Of a DNA stretch of 64,000 nucleotides, positions 34,101 to 42,945 are shown piece by piece (the stretch's first letter is position 1; every line of letters begins with the position of its first letter). The notes under the pieces were generated by a model. The model saw only the letters and a list, made by a program, of their open reading frames with translations. It ran no database searches and was not told where the DNA came from. The stretch is from Ascoidea asiatica (taxonomy: Eukaryota; Ascomycota; Saccharomycetes; Ascoideales; Ascoideaceae), in NCBI GenBank assembly GCA_001600695.1, contig BCKQ01000010.1:316642-380641 (forward strand), read 5' to 3'. A program made the translations under genes and the position numbers.

Positions 34101-35544
34101 TTCTTTGAATCTGAAAAATGAATCTTCTGATTTTAAACATTTAATCAATGAGTCCAATACATCATCTGGATATAGAACAAACACTTCATTAAATGATGAA
34201 GCAATTATTCAAATAAATGAGACAACAGAATCTGTTCCGGATAAACTTGATATTAATAATTTGGTTAATGGAATCATTGAAGACAATTACCAAGCCGTCA
34301 ATTCTCTATCTTCTAAAGATCCTTATTGTATTGATTTCGAAGACATTGATGGAAGAATTGAGTTTGACGATATTGAGAAAGAAAATAGTAAGCATTCCAA
34401 CGATGGAATTTACGATGAAACGGGTGAAGCCAGTGAAGAATGTATTGAAGATAGTACATATAGTCATCAAGAAGAAGTTATACATCAACCTCCAGTTGTT
34501 GAAAATGAAGATGTTGAAGTTCAAGAAGAATCTTTTCAAAACATGGTCAATTTTTTGCTCAAAGAAACCCCTATTACCACCAATTCTGCAATAGAAGAAA
34601 CTTTCAATCATCCAGCTAATGATATATTAGATAAATCTATTCATGGTTATGCTCCATTGTCTCTTAATGGATACTCCCAACATTCACCTCATACAAACTC
34701 AATTACAGAGTCTCAAGCTAATCCATCTTTACATTTACACGCTCAATCTATCTCAAATAGGATTTGGTCAAATAATAAAGATCAAAATATTATTTTTCCA
34801 GACAATTATCAACCACCTAATTCTGCAGAATTTTCTTCATCTTCAATGCTAGCAATCCAGCAAGAAATCAAGGCTCCTTTGTCTTTGGAAGAATTAGAAG
34901 CTTCTATGGTTCCATCGGTTAATGTTAATCAAACCGTTAATGGAAGTAACAATATTCAAAATTCAAATAACTATTATAGTCCAGCTTTTGAATATATTAG
35001 TGGTAGTACATCATCTCAAAGTTATATTCAAAATTCCTCTAATTATGGTGCTTCAAGTGTAGATGGACTTGTATCAAATTTAAATGCAAATAATGTAACC
35101 AAGTCATCACCATATGAAGTTGATAGTAGCAATTATAGTCAAAATTATAATGCGTACTACAATTCATTATTAGGTAACTCTACACCTTCACAAAGATATG
35201 ATTTAGGATCAAATAATGGGTCGACAACAGCCTCAAATAGTGGTGGAGCTTATCCATATTACAATTCTTATAATGCAAATCCTCCTTTTGATGCATTTAC
35301 ATCCACTCAATTATCCCCAGGTCAAGCTCAAGCGTCTCAGCAATCCAATCAAAGCCAAAGACCTATTTCTGCTGATCAACGCCATTTTGTGAATCAATCC
35401 CAAAATTTTAGTTCGAGTAATGGTTCATCTCTACCTTCAACTGCAAATGGAATTTTAATGTTTTCTCAATTTTTAGGCTCTCCTTCTGCAAATGGATCGA
35501 GTAATGCAGGAGGTCCTCTTTTTACTGGAAGTTCTCAACATTGA
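31195..35544 (+). CDS. EBS1: EST1/EBS1/SMG7-family protein
   Basis: A 1449-residue protein. The N-terminal third has the 14-3-3-like helical fold of the Est1 family: FEKFLKIYKLINEFYCDLIKHI, then LHLSLFYKGEISRYYSANY and SLIPSISDPYTRIGLISDKY, which fits the family pattern of an early-step TPR with an S-D-P-Y type loop. The middle has LVFPEWYQEKS and IGTYFKDYKDDF. The C-terminal half is disordered and Ser/Asn/Gln-rich. Members act in telomere maintenance (Est1) or in nonsense-mediated decay and translation control (Ebs1/Smg7). No PIN domain is present, so it is not SMG6-like. Length and C-terminal tail favour Ebs1, but Est1 itself cannot be excluded. A 12-bp repeat codes NGNS units (31651-31734). 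Confidence 0.72.
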   Translation: MPDQLLQSFNSIKIQLDEQLSLKFIDEPTLLGLINFSNSKFKNNFIQRLNRQFLKLSSKSNISNNIDSNNNDLNNDDLLPHKLIEYLWTNFHYPILSYFKFQIESFYKTSLTNAIQSNXIYSNNNNSKNSKAKNKSNKSTKSKSPNSNDNLSNGNSNGNSNGNSNGNSNGNSNGNSNGNSDANGNPKQKTNTLLTEDLIFSKPVEIRKIFEKFLKIYKLINEFYCDLIKHILNNYNLSSILSSDFYKFNRLPYKQSLINQINSPEKSSVFLYLLHLSLFYKGEISRYYSANYLHVLRATSNSYKLYLQKISNLQLFEKTSKFYQYSLSLIPSISDPYTRIGLISDKYAFFFNDNIKTILFDFPSENYQIDFLNLNNNGDKFEALFYIIRGSTSRLSDSSSKKFLNEFLIDIPIINEKNNGEHYFLNLFNQILKQRDEYVKEYLKFQNSSTTSXNRNIKNRKFDRINKNKFFEKYLKVYFVIVFSYYXNIANIXSKKKDENNIKTNTAFNVSSLKYFINQYSIEDIEVSLFSVLQNHYLGINKKNISMIMKQIIILSSGFYIIFMKEVDELKKLDSKIDKNRVTKDRLSAELINYLDFTFKYISIFIDYVINVYEKKFPKSKYLSSSSKSHHTGIKSEYRSHKDTRIFFKDHFYFYLPVLRVLLNWFKEFKILMFLLRRNKNLVTKFATLLNILYENFLVFPEWYQEKSFKGKSLKEIFDHRQSRLRFFEEDVALKEFLPIGTYFKDYKDDFINNSKFKNIRLLGLLPKDEESFLSSTNMTLTESNFTGIDDSNDLKDLKRKELDLNVNSDSIIDLNIVDNISKSTANEDANENKITDNFVKPIKELPKRNKLLPEKTEIGANFNDFQQFIFKNEDLSRVFAIGWLGKRILSTNACGVKWNENTNKFDILSPFIGSDSIDWRTNRIAVTKRRSKTSYDSFKSYPNPNKNSKYAGYSNNVNTEEPENTSKNSLNLKNESSDFKHLINESNTSSGYRTNTSLNDEAIIQINETTESVPDKLDINNLVNGIIEDNYQAVNSLSSKDPYCIDFEDIDGRIEFDDIEKENSKHSNDGIYDETGEASEECIEDSTYSHQEEVIHQPPVVENEDVEVQEESFQNMVNFLLKETPITTNSAIEETFNHPANDILDKSIHGYAPLSLNGYSQHSPHTNSITESQANPSLHLHAQSISNRIWSNNKDQNIIFPDNYQPPNSAEFSSSSMLAIQQEIKAPLSLEELEASMVPSVNVNQTVNGSNNIQNSNNYYSPAFEYISGSTSSQSYIQNSSNYGASSVDGLVSNLNANNVTKSSPYEVDSSNYSQNYNAYYNSLLGNSTPSQRYDLGSNNGSTTASNSGGAYPYYNSYNANPPFDAFTSTQLSPGQAQASQQSNQSQRPISADQRHFVNQSQNFSSSNGSSLPSTANGILMFSQFLGSPSANGSSNAGGPLFTGSSQH
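31651..31734 (+). repeat. 12-bp in-frame tandem repeat, seven copies
   Basis: Seven copies of AATGGCAACTCC (the first has GGT), coding Asn-Gly-Asn-Ser. The copies are nearly identical, so the array is recent and probably variable in length. Confidence 0.95.
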
Positions 35545-35934
35545 TGCTGAATGTAATGGGAAACCATATAAACATGCCAATAAAATATTAGAATGGTACT
35601 AAAAAAAAAAAAAAATTTGGAAAAATTTCAAAAAAGTTTTTGAAAACTTTAGCGGTAAATAAGAATAGCATTGAAATGAAAAAAAGGGTAAGTGGAGATT
35701 TACACGTGACAAGTGGGCCACCTTTTCGATTTTAAGATTTCTCGTTTTCTTTTGTTGTTAGTACAAAAATAAACATTTCGAAGGAGTTTTACTTTATTTT
35801 ACTTTATTTAAGTTGAATTCTAATTGGCTTTTATTTGCAGTTGATTTGCAATAATTTGTAGCATCAGTTGTAAAATTGATTAGTAATTTGATTATTCACT
35901 AATTCTAAGAGTTATAGTAATTATAAGTAGCAAG
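35545..35934. promoter_or_regulatory. COQ4 promoter and EBS1-like 3' region
   Basis: 390 bp. It holds ACACGTGAC (CACGTG at 35703-35708) and an inverted CCAAT box (ATTGG at 35823-35827), 110 bp from the COQ4 ATG, a usual spacing for Hap control of a respiratory-cofactor gene. ATGAAAAAAAGG followed by GTAAGT (GTAAGT at 35688-35693) is a possible first exon for COQ4. Confidence 0.5.
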
Positions 35935-36696
35935 ATGTCGTTGTCATCTTTATATCCTGGGCACATACCTTTAAGAAATGTAGATCGTGCTTTGATGTTC
36001 GCAGCTTCTGCTATTGGAGCATATTTTCATCCAGAAAATAATAATTACATTGTTGCTTTAGGAGAATCAACAGCTTTCAAACCTGTTTTGGAGAAATTGA
36101 GAGATGAAATGTTGAGTAGCAAAACAGGTAGACAAATCTTAAGAGAAAGACCAAGAATTACTTCAACTTCTTTAAATTTAAATTATTTGAAATCTTTACC
36201 GGATAATACATTGGGTAAAACTTATTATAATTGGTTAGAGGGAGAAAAGGTTTCACCAGATACAAGAGTTCAAGTAAAATATATCAATGATGAAGAATTG
36301 GCTTATGTATTTCAAAGATATAGAGAATGTCATGATTTTCATCATGCAATTTCTGGATTACCAATTACAATTGAAGGAGAAATAGCTGTTAAAGGTTTAG
36401 AATTTTCAAATTTAGGATTACCATTTGCTGGTATGGGTAGTGTTTTCGCACCTTTAAGATTAAAATCTATTCAAAGAACAAGAATGTATGAAGTTTATCT
36501 TCCATGGGCTTTTTCAAATGGCCTTAGATCAAAATCATTCATGAATGTATATTGGGAAAAGATATTAGAAAAAGATATAAATTTATTAAGAGATGAATTA
36601 GGAATTGAAAAACCTCCAAATTTACGTAAATTAAGAAAATTGCAAAAGGCTAAGAGTTTAAAGGAAAAACAAGATAAATTAAATGGACTTAAATAA
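35935..36696 (+). CDS. COQ4: Ubiquinone biosynthesis protein Coq4
   Basis: A 253-residue Coq4, which organises the coenzyme Q synthome on the matrix face of the inner mitochondrial membrane and acts in the C1 decarboxylation-hydroxylation step. The metal motif HDxxH-x11-E is intact (His133, Asp134, His137, Glu149 in HDFHHAISGLPITIEGE). Other blocks are HIPLRNVDRALMFAASAIGAYFHP, RERPRITS and YLPWAFSNG. The protein is shorter than baker's yeast Coq4 (335) mainly because the N-terminal presequence is missing: the first residues, MSLSSLYPGH, are already the start of the mature fold. The frame is open upstream to 35887 without an ATG, so a missed 5' exon is possible. Confidence 0.95.
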   Translation: MSLSSLYPGHIPLRNVDRALMFAASAIGAYFHPENNNYIVALGESTAFKPVLEKLRDEMLSSKTGRQILRERPRITSTSLNLNYLKSLPDNTLGKTYYNWLEGEKVSPDTRVQVKYINDEELAYVFQRYRECHDFHHAISGLPITIEGEIAVKGLEFSNLGLPFAGMGSVFAPLRLKSIQRTRMYEVYLPWAFSNGLRSKSFMNVYWEKILEKDINLLRDELGIEKPPNLRKLRKLQKAKSLKEKQDKLNGLK

Positions 36697-37160
36697 ATAA
36701 AAAACTATTTTTGACTTCAATTGGAATTCAATTGGAATTAGTTTTGTAAATAAACCAACAATCAAGCTGGATTTGAATGAATAAATGATTTATGAAATTA
36801 TATTAGTAAAACATTAATTTGATTAACATTTGTAAGTACTGTAGTTTTATCTGATATATCGAAATATAAATAATCGTTTCAGAAAATAGCCTTTTCATGA
36901 ATTTAAAGAAATAAAGTGATATCTTCTTTCATAAGCGCCCTCACGGAATTAAGNAGACTTATCACTTATAGATTGGAAATAATTAGATTGATGCCCTTCT
37001 TGTTTGAAAGTACTTAAACAATTCATATGTACATTTATCATGGAAATGAATTAAAATTAAAGATTAGATCCAAGATATATTTCTGAATATCATATTTATT
37101 GATTGATTTTTAAAAAGAATATCTTTTTGTTAATCTAAATTCTTCTTTTTCAAATAAAAA
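36697..37160. promoter_or_regulatory. COQ4 to CDD1 intergenic region
   Basis: 464 bp of AT-rich DNA; a short direct repeat CAATTGGAATT (twice near 36718-36738) follows COQ4. No gene or named site seen. Confidence 0.4.
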
Positions 37161-37664
37161 ATGTCATCACTTCCTACTATTTATCATACAGATCACAAGG
37201 AATTATCAGATACATTATTTGAACAATTAAAAGAAAACTCTATTAAAGCAAGAGCAAAGTCATATTCACCATATTCTAATTTCAAAGTTGGATGTTCAAT
37301 TCTCATTAAAAAAGAGAAATCAACTACTACTGATGGTTCCGAGGATAAAGAAAAGATAATTTGGTTTTATGGAGCAAATGTTGAAAATGCTAGTTATCCA
37401 GCTGGCATTTGTGCAGAAAGAACAGCGATTTCCCATGCTGTTGTTGAAGGTTATAAGAATTTCACAGTTTTAGGAGTTTCAACAGATTCTGAAACAATTA
37501 GTAGTCCATGTGGTATTTGTAGACAAGTTATTAATGAATTTTCAAATGGTAAAAATACTCCAATTTATTTATTCAATTCAGATGGTTCAAAATGGTTGAA
37601 GGTTTATTTGAAAGATATTTTACCATTAGCATTTGGTCCTGAAGATTTAGGAATTAAAGTATAG
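37161..37664 (+). CDS. CDD1: Cytidine deaminase
   Basis: A 167-residue homotetrameric-type cytidine deaminase, which converts cytidine and deoxycytidine to uridine forms in pyrimidine salvage. It shows AKSYSPYSNFKVG (32-44), the catalytic CAER (Cys84, Glu86) within NVENASYPAGICAERTA, and the zinc ligands in SPCGICRQVINEF (Cys117, Cys120). The length is slightly above the family norm (142 in baker's yeast) because of a loop of Lys/Glu residues at 50-65. The ATG at 37161 has an AAAAA leader. Convergent with LIP2 with only 69 bp between stops, so the 3' ends probably overlap. Confidence 0.97.
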   Translation: MSSLPTIYHTDHKELSDTLFEQLKENSIKARAKSYSPYSNFKVGCSILIKKEKSTTTDGSEDKEKIIWFYGANVENASYPAGICAERTAISHAVVEGYKNFTVLGVSTDSETISSPCGICRQVINEFSNGKNTPIYLFNSDGSKWLKVYLKDILPLAFGPEDLGIKV

Positions 37665-37733
37665 TTTTTTTTTTATTGTCGTTTATTTTGAATCTATTTT
37701 CAAGCAAACATATATGCATTATACTATATAAAC

Positions 37734-38831
37734 TTAGTTTTGGTTATTTACAATTTCTGAGCTCTCTTCTTTAAGTTGAATATCATCAACATTATCAACG
37801 GTAAAATGTTTAAGTTTTTCAATCCCAAGTAATTTAGAAAATTCGTTCGCAAATTGATAACCAACAGTTTTAACAGTTAAATTTGAAATCATCTCTCTNT
37901 CATTTAAAACTTCATTCAATGAAACAGTTTTACAATCTGGAGATAAACCACATATTATGAAATTTCCATTATTAAAATAATCAGTATCAGTTTTAATATT
38001 TAAGGATATACCATGACTTGTGATATTTCTTCTAACATGAATTCCAATTGAAGAAATTTTATTAAAATTATTAATCCAAACTCCAGTATTTTTAGTTTTT
38101 TTACAATTTAAACTATAATTTTTTTTAAGTAAATTTATTATTGAATTTTCTAAAATTGAAACATAACATTTTGGTGTTAAATTTTTAAAAGTTTTTAAAT
38201 CTATGATTGGATATGCAACTAATTGTCCAGGACCATGAAATGTAATTTGTCCACCTCTCTCAACTTGCAAATAATGTGAACCTTTATAACTAAATTTTTC
38301 ATAATCAGCTAATTTTGTATTTTTCTTTTCTCTTTTACCACCGGTATAAATTGGATTGAATTCAAAAGTTAAAATTAAAGGATTTGGCTTATCTGATAAA
38401 ATTTTATTTATTAAATTCATTTCATAATTCGATATTTCAGAATCTTCTTTATTGTCTGCACTATTGGTATCAGGATTTTGATTTTTTAGTTGTTTACTTA
38501 TCAATATTTGTTTTAAATTGTTTTTAATTTTTGATTCAATATTTTTAAAATCTAAATTCATTCTAACGAAATTTTCTTGAATTTCTAAACCTTTTTCATA
38601 ATCAATTATATTATTAAAATGAATATGAGTTAAATTCTTTGAATTTTCTATAATTGGTTCAAAAGTTTTAATACATCGATCATTGGAGATATTATTGAAT
38701 GATATTATAGAATTACTGAAAAATCTTAATTTTGATTTTTGTAAGATTAAATTCAAACCAAATTTTGAAGTACTTGAATTCAAAAATGAAAGCTTGGATA
38801 TTATGCCAATTTGAGGTCTATATCTGTTCAT
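37734..38831 (-). CDS. LIP2: Mitochondrial octanoyl (lipoyl) transferase Lip2
   Basis: A 365-residue LipB-family enzyme that moves octanoate from acyl carrier protein to lipoate-dependent enzymes such as glycine cleavage H protein. The N-terminus is basic and Ser/Asn-rich, as for a mitochondrial presequence (residues 1-45). The core has VERGGQITFHGPGQLVAYPI, the Lys in KISSIGIHVRRNITSHGISL, and the catalytic Cys in FIICGLSPDCKTVSLNE. A Lys-rich insert (GGKREKKNTKL) precedes the RGGQ motif. One N lies after the catalytic motif. The first ATG at 38831 is used, since upstream codons do not continue the frame. The adjacent COQ4 and CDD1 have no functional link beyond COQ4's mitochondrial location. 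Confidence 0.93.
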   Translation of the reverse strand: MNRYRPQIGIISKLSFLNSSTSKFGLNLILQKSKLRFFSNSIISFNNISNDRCIKTFEPIIENSKNLTHIHFNNIIDYEKGLEIQENFVRMNLDFKNIESKIKNNLKQILISKQLKNQNPDTNSADNKEDSEISNYEMNLINKILSDKPNPLILTFEFNPIYTGGKREKKNTKLADYEKFSYKGSHYLQVERGGQITFHGPGQLVAYPIIDLKTFKNLTPKCYVSILENSIINLLKKNYSLNCKKTKNTGVWINNFNKISSIGIHVRRNITSHGISLNIKTDTDYFNNGNFIICGLSPDCKTVSLNEVLNXREMISNLTVKTVGYQFANEFSKLLGIEKLKHFTVDNVDDIQLKEESSEIVNNQN

Positions 38832-39363
38832 CTTTATTTGAGCTTCTCCGAATTGAAAGAAAAAAATATAGAAATCAAGATTGTTTCTTTTATTTCTTCT
38901 CTTTAATCTTATTATCCAAACTTGTTGAAATGGCTCTTGTAAATTTAAAATTGATGAATAGATACGACATTGATTTTGAATTTGAAGTCAAATCAACATC
39001 TGACAATAAATTAAGATTTTTGGGACAGATTTTNAAGAATTGCCATAAGTTATGTGGTCGTGTTTTTATTCTAGGACAATCCAGTTTTCTGTTTGTGTTG
39101 TCAATTAACGTTAATGGTCCAGACTTAAAAAAATGATAATGTATTAGAGAATAATATAAATTAATAAGTTAATAAAATATACTGCAAGTTATGATCTAGC
39201 TAGAGTTACTTACTTGTCTTTCTCTTCAAAGCTACTAAAATGAATGTTAGAGCCTAGAGAAATAAGACATAGTAATGTTACAGTAATATAAATATATAAT
39301 TATAATACACAGCAGCGAATTGCAAAGTATGGCATTTAGGAATCGAGGTTACATGATCTTGAT
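38832..39363. promoter_or_regulatory. LIP2 promoter and REF2-like 3' region
   Basis: 532 bp. It holds TAACGTTA (39106-39113). An ATG at 38930 on the + strand opens 68 codons that read as plausible protein (MALVNLKLMNRYDIDFEFEV at the start) but have no recognised family and run through the LIP2 promoter; I do not call it a gene. Confidence 0.35.
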
Positions 39364-42300
39364 CTAGAATTTAGCAACAGTCTGGCCAAAGGGTACCATA
39401 TGTTTGGCTTCCCTCACCAATCCGGGAACGCTGACTAACATATTTTCCGGGGTAGGTTCTTCTGGGCTCCCAGAAGATTTTTGGTCTGAAGTTAACTTAA
39501 AACCTTTGACATCAATTGCCTTTTCGAAAGATTTTAAAGCAAGTTTGCCTTGACCTTTCGTTTCAGAAATATCTTCGAAATTAATCCAATTTGCATTACC
39601 AAAATCAATTTCTCTTGGTTCTTTCCATTTTTGCAAATTTATTACTTTTACACGTTCAATACTATCAAAAAGTTGAGAAATATTTGAATTTCCACTATTT
39701 AATTTTCCTAATAATGATCTTCCACTGAGAAGCTTATTTAATGGTATATCATTTTGTTCTTTGATTTTATTTTTATTTTTATCTGTTAAATTTTTAAGAG
39801 TGGTAAAAGGCTCTTTAATTGAATGGTGTGAATCTTTCAATTGATCATGATGATCTTGATCTTCAACATCATCATCTTCATCAAATGACATTTTACTTCT
39901 TAATGAAAGGCCTTCTTTTTCAAATCCTGATTGCATTTTATAATCTGTTGGATGAGATAATTTTTCATTATCTTCCATTTCAAATTCATGAATTGAAACT
40001 AAATTATTTTCTTTCCATTTTATACCATTAATAGCGGCTTCTCTTCTTTTTCTTTTTATATCTGATTTATCATCATTTCTTCGTAAAATGCTTCTATTAC
40101 CATCTTTATCAATTTTTACTGGTAAATCAACTTCTTTTATTAATAATGATTGTTTTTCAATCTTTTCTTCTTTTTTCTCAACTTTTTTATTCTTTTCTGA
40201 CATATATGATGATAATGACCATTGTTTTTTATTTCCGGAGTTAATATCTAATCTATTCAATGGTTTCAATGGTTTAAATTGTTTATTTAAAGATTTAATT
40301 GGTTTAGAAATTGTTTTAGTGGTTGATATAATTCCACTTGGTTTATCGAATATAGATGAAGTTACTTTGGAAGGTATTATTGGACTTTTAGTTGAGGCTA
40401 TAGATGAACTGACTGAGNAAGTTGCAAAATTATTAGAATTATTAGAGCTATAAATTTTACTTTTATTCAAAGTAGATTTATTATTATTGTTAAGATTTAA
40501 ATTATTTGAGGACTTTTTATTCGAATTTGATGTATAACTAGTATTTGAATTTGCATTTGAATTTGCATTTGAATTTGAATTTGAATTTGAATTTGAATTG
40601 GAATTTGAATTGGAATTTGAATTTGAATTGGAATTGGAATTGGAATTTGAATTGGAATTTAAATTTGAATGATTTAAAATTGTTAATGCTAAATCTTTTG
40701 AAATCCTTGCACTTGTTCTCATCATTAAATCTCTAAAATTTTTTTCATCAATTGTTTTTAATTTTTTTAAAACCGGTGTGATTTTATAATTATTTAAAAG
40801 TTGTAAACTTAAATTAATATTTTTTAAAAAGTTTAAGACAATTGAAATATTTTCAAAATTTTGAATTTTTAAATCAAATCTTAACCAATTTGAAATTCTT
40901 GTAAATAATTTACCCTTTTTTGGAAAATTTAAGCTCCAAATTTTTGTATTATTTGCTAATAAATATAAAATTCTATTTAATGCAACAAATCTAAAATCGG
41001 GTGATTTATTATATGTATCTTTTTGAAAACATAATAAAAGACTTGAAAATCTCTCAATTAGTCTATAGTTATCTTTAGTTTTTTCATTTTGATAATATTT
41101 TCTGAAATTCAAATTAATTAAAGCTCTTAAAAAATCATTACCTTTATTACCAAGAGTTTGTAATTGATTTGGTAATTGATTTAAAGCTTGTTCGAAAAAC
41201 TGATCATCTTGAACTAACTTATCTGCAGAACCAAACAATAATGCAAGAGAATTATTACCAACAACAGAATTAATTACTTGTTGAGCAACAGGAGAATTAT
41301 TTCCATTCAATATACCCTTATTACTGACTTTATTATTATTATTATTATTATTGGCAGTAGTGGTTATATTATTATTATTATTAACCATAGGTTGAATATT
41401 ATTATTTGTAAATTGATTTATATNNNNNNNNNNNNNNNNNNNNNNNNNNNNNNNNNNNNNNNNNNNNNNNNNNNNNNNNNNNNNNNNNNNNNNNNNNNNN
41501 NNNNNNNNNNNNNNNNNNNNNNNNNNNNNNNNNNNNNNNNNNNNNNNNNNNNNNNNNNNNNNNNNNNNNNNNNNNNNNNNNNNNNNNNNNNNNNNNNNNN
41601 NNNNNNNNNNNNNNNNNNNNNNNNNNNNNNNNNNNNNNNNNNNNNNNNNNNNNNNNNNNNNNNNNNNNNNNNNNNNNNNNNNNNNNNNNNNNNNNNNNNN
41701 NNNNNNNNNNNNNNNNNNNNNNNNNNNNNNNNNNNNNNNNNNNNNNNNNNNNNNNNNNNNNNNNNNNNNNNNNNNNNNNNNNNNNNNNNNNNNNNNNNNN
41801 NNNNNNNNNNNNNNNNNNNNNNNNNNNNNNNNNNNNNNNNNNNNNNNNNNNNNNNNNNNNNNNNNNNNNNNNNNNNNNNNNNNNNNNNNNNNNNNNNNNN
41901 NNNNNNNNNNNNNNNNNNNNNNNNNNNNNNNNNNNNNNNNNNNNNNNNNNNNNNNNNNNNNNNNNNNNNNNNNNNNNNNNNNNNNNNNNNNNNNNNNNNN
42001 NNNNNNNNNNNNNNNNNNNNNNNNNNNNNNNNNNNNNNNNNNNTTATTATTATTATTATTATTATTATTTTGATAATTGATGGATTTATAGATAAATTTT
42101 TTACTTTTATCTTTTATTGAATTATCTATAATACCAATCATTTCTACACTACTATCACTATCCGAATCAAATTTATGATTACTTGAATTTAAATTTGAAT
42201 TNAAATTAATGAATTTTCTTTTTTTGGAATTACTTTTATCACTGTTATTGTTATTATCACTATTGTTATAATTATTTTTATTGTTATTGTTGACGGTATT

Positions 42301-42945
42301 GCTATGATTATGATTGTTATTATCACCAATACTATTACTACTACTTATACTTATAACGCTGTCATTATTATCACTATTATTATCATTTTCATTGACATTG
42401 TTAGAATTGTTAGGATTACTATTATTGATATTATTTAAATCATTGATCATATTCATATCTAAATTTAAATCCATATTCATATCAAGATCCAAATTATTGA
42501 ATTGATTATTAAAATTATTATTTAATTGATTATTTAATTGATTATTTAATTGATTGATTGATTGATGTTGATTGAGTTGATTATCTGGATATAAAGAATT
42601 AGATGATAAATTATTTAAAGGTATAGAATCTAAATTATTTAAGGGTACAGAATCTAAATCATTGTTAGTATTAGTATTTAAATAGAAAGGATTTAAATTT
42701 TGATCGAATTGTTGATTGAATTGATGATTTAATTGTTGATTTAATACTTGGTTATAAGATTGATTATAAGATTGGTTATAAGATTGATTTGATTGAATGG
42801 TGGTTTGAATTGAATTTTGAATTGGTTGATCATTTAAAGAACTATTTGAATTAATATCAACTAAATTTATATTACTATTGTTATTCATATCATTCATATT
42901 GTTAACATTATTGTTATTACTATTTAAGTTGGAAAAATTATTCAT
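39364..42945 (-). CDS. REF2: REF2/PNUTS-like protein phosphatase 1 regulator of 3'-end processing
   Basis: An 1193-codon frame including the 620-base N gap. The N-terminal 330 residues are Asn/Gln/Leu/Ser low complexity. After the gap, residues about 570-760 form an all-helical domain like the TFIIS N-terminal fold (ISIVLNFLKNINLSLQLLNN). The C-terminal part has the phosphatase-docking neighbourhood SILRRNDDKSDIKRKRR followed by INGIKWKENNLVSIHEFE (about 950-985), and later WINFEDISETKGQG. The SILR, IKW and DISETKG blocks recall yeast Ref2, a subunit of the cleavage and polyadenylation factor that brings the Glc7 phosphatase; animal PNUTS combines the same two domains. Length is about twice that of Ref2 from repeats. 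A different PP1 regulator is the alternative. Confidence 0.62.
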   Translation of the reverse strand: MNNFSNLNSNNNNVNNMNDMNNNSNINLVDINSNSSLNDQPIQNSIQTTIQSNQSYNQSYNQSYNQVLNQQLNHQFNQQFDQNLNPFYLNTNTNNDLDSVPLNNLDSIPLNNLSSNSLYPDNQLNQHQSINQLNNQLNNQLNNNFNNQFNNLDLDMNMDLNLDMNMINDLNNINNSNPNNSNNVNENDNNSDNNDSVISISSSNSIGDNNNHNHSNTVNNNNKNNYNNSDNNNNSDKSNSKKRKFINXNSNLNSSNHKFDSDSDSSVEMIGIIDNSIKDKSKKFIYKSINYQNNNNNNNNXXXXXXXXXXXXXXXXXXXXXXXXXXXXXXXXXXXXXXXXXXXXXXXXXXXXXXXXXXXXXXXXXXXXXXXXXXXXXXXXXXXXXXXXXXXXXXXXXXXXXXXXXXXXXXXXXXXXXXXXXXXXXXXXXXXXXXXXXXXXXXXXXXXXXXXXXXXXXXXXXXXXXXXXXXXXXXXXXXXXXXXXXXXXXXXXXXXXXXXXXXXXXXXXINQFTNNNIQPMVNNNNNITTTANNNNNNNKVSNKGILNGNNSPVAQQVINSVVGNNSLALLFGSADKLVQDDQFFEQALNQLPNQLQTLGNKGNDFLRALINLNFRKYYQNEKTKDNYRLIERFSSLLLCFQKDTYNKSPDFRFVALNRILYLLANNTKIWSLNFPKKGKLFTRISNWLRFDLKIQNFENISIVLNFLKNINLSLQLLNNYKITPVLKKLKTIDEKNFRDLMMRTSARISKDLALTILNHSNLNSNSNSNSNSNSNSNSNSNSNSNSNSNSNSNANSNANSNTSYTSNSNKKSSNNLNLNNNNKSTLNKSKIYSSNNSNNFATXSVSSSIASTKSPIIPSKVTSSIFDKPSGIISTTKTISKPIKSLNKQFKPLKPLNRLDINSGNKKQWSLSSYMSEKNKKVEKKEEKIEKQSLLIKEVDLPVKIDKDGNRSILRRNDDKSDIKRKRREAAINGIKWKENNLVSIHEFEMEDNEKLSHPTDYKMQSGFEKEGLSLRSKMSFDEDDDVEDQDHHDQLKDSHHSIKEPFTTLKNLTDKNKNKIKEQNDIPLNKLLSGRSLLGKLNSGNSNISQLFDSIERVKVINLQKWKEPREIDFGNANWINFEDISETKGQGKLALKSFEKAIDVKGFKLTSDQKSSGSPEEPTPENMLVSVPGLVREAKHMVPFGQTVAKF
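40550..40668 (-). repeat. GAATTT/GAATTG six-base array coding Ser-Asn repeats
   Basis: A run of GAATTT, GCATTT and GAATTG units on the + strand, read as alternating Asn-Ser (and some Ala) in the REF2-like protein. Confidence 0.85.
41424..42043. other. Assembly gap of 620 Ns inside the REF2-like gene
   Basis: The gap is flanked by ATT-type trinucleotide repeats on the right and Asn-coding repeats on the left. It probably hides an unresolved Asn-coding microsatellite. The reading frame fits across it only if the true length is a multiple of three different from 620 by chance, so the protein length is uncertain. Confidence 0.95.

Noticed and set aside
40545-40736. Antisense Leu/Asn frames inside the REF2-like gene and similar shadows in BEM3, NUP42 and SEC10
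   Set aside because: They are antisense readings of Asn/Ser-coding repeats.
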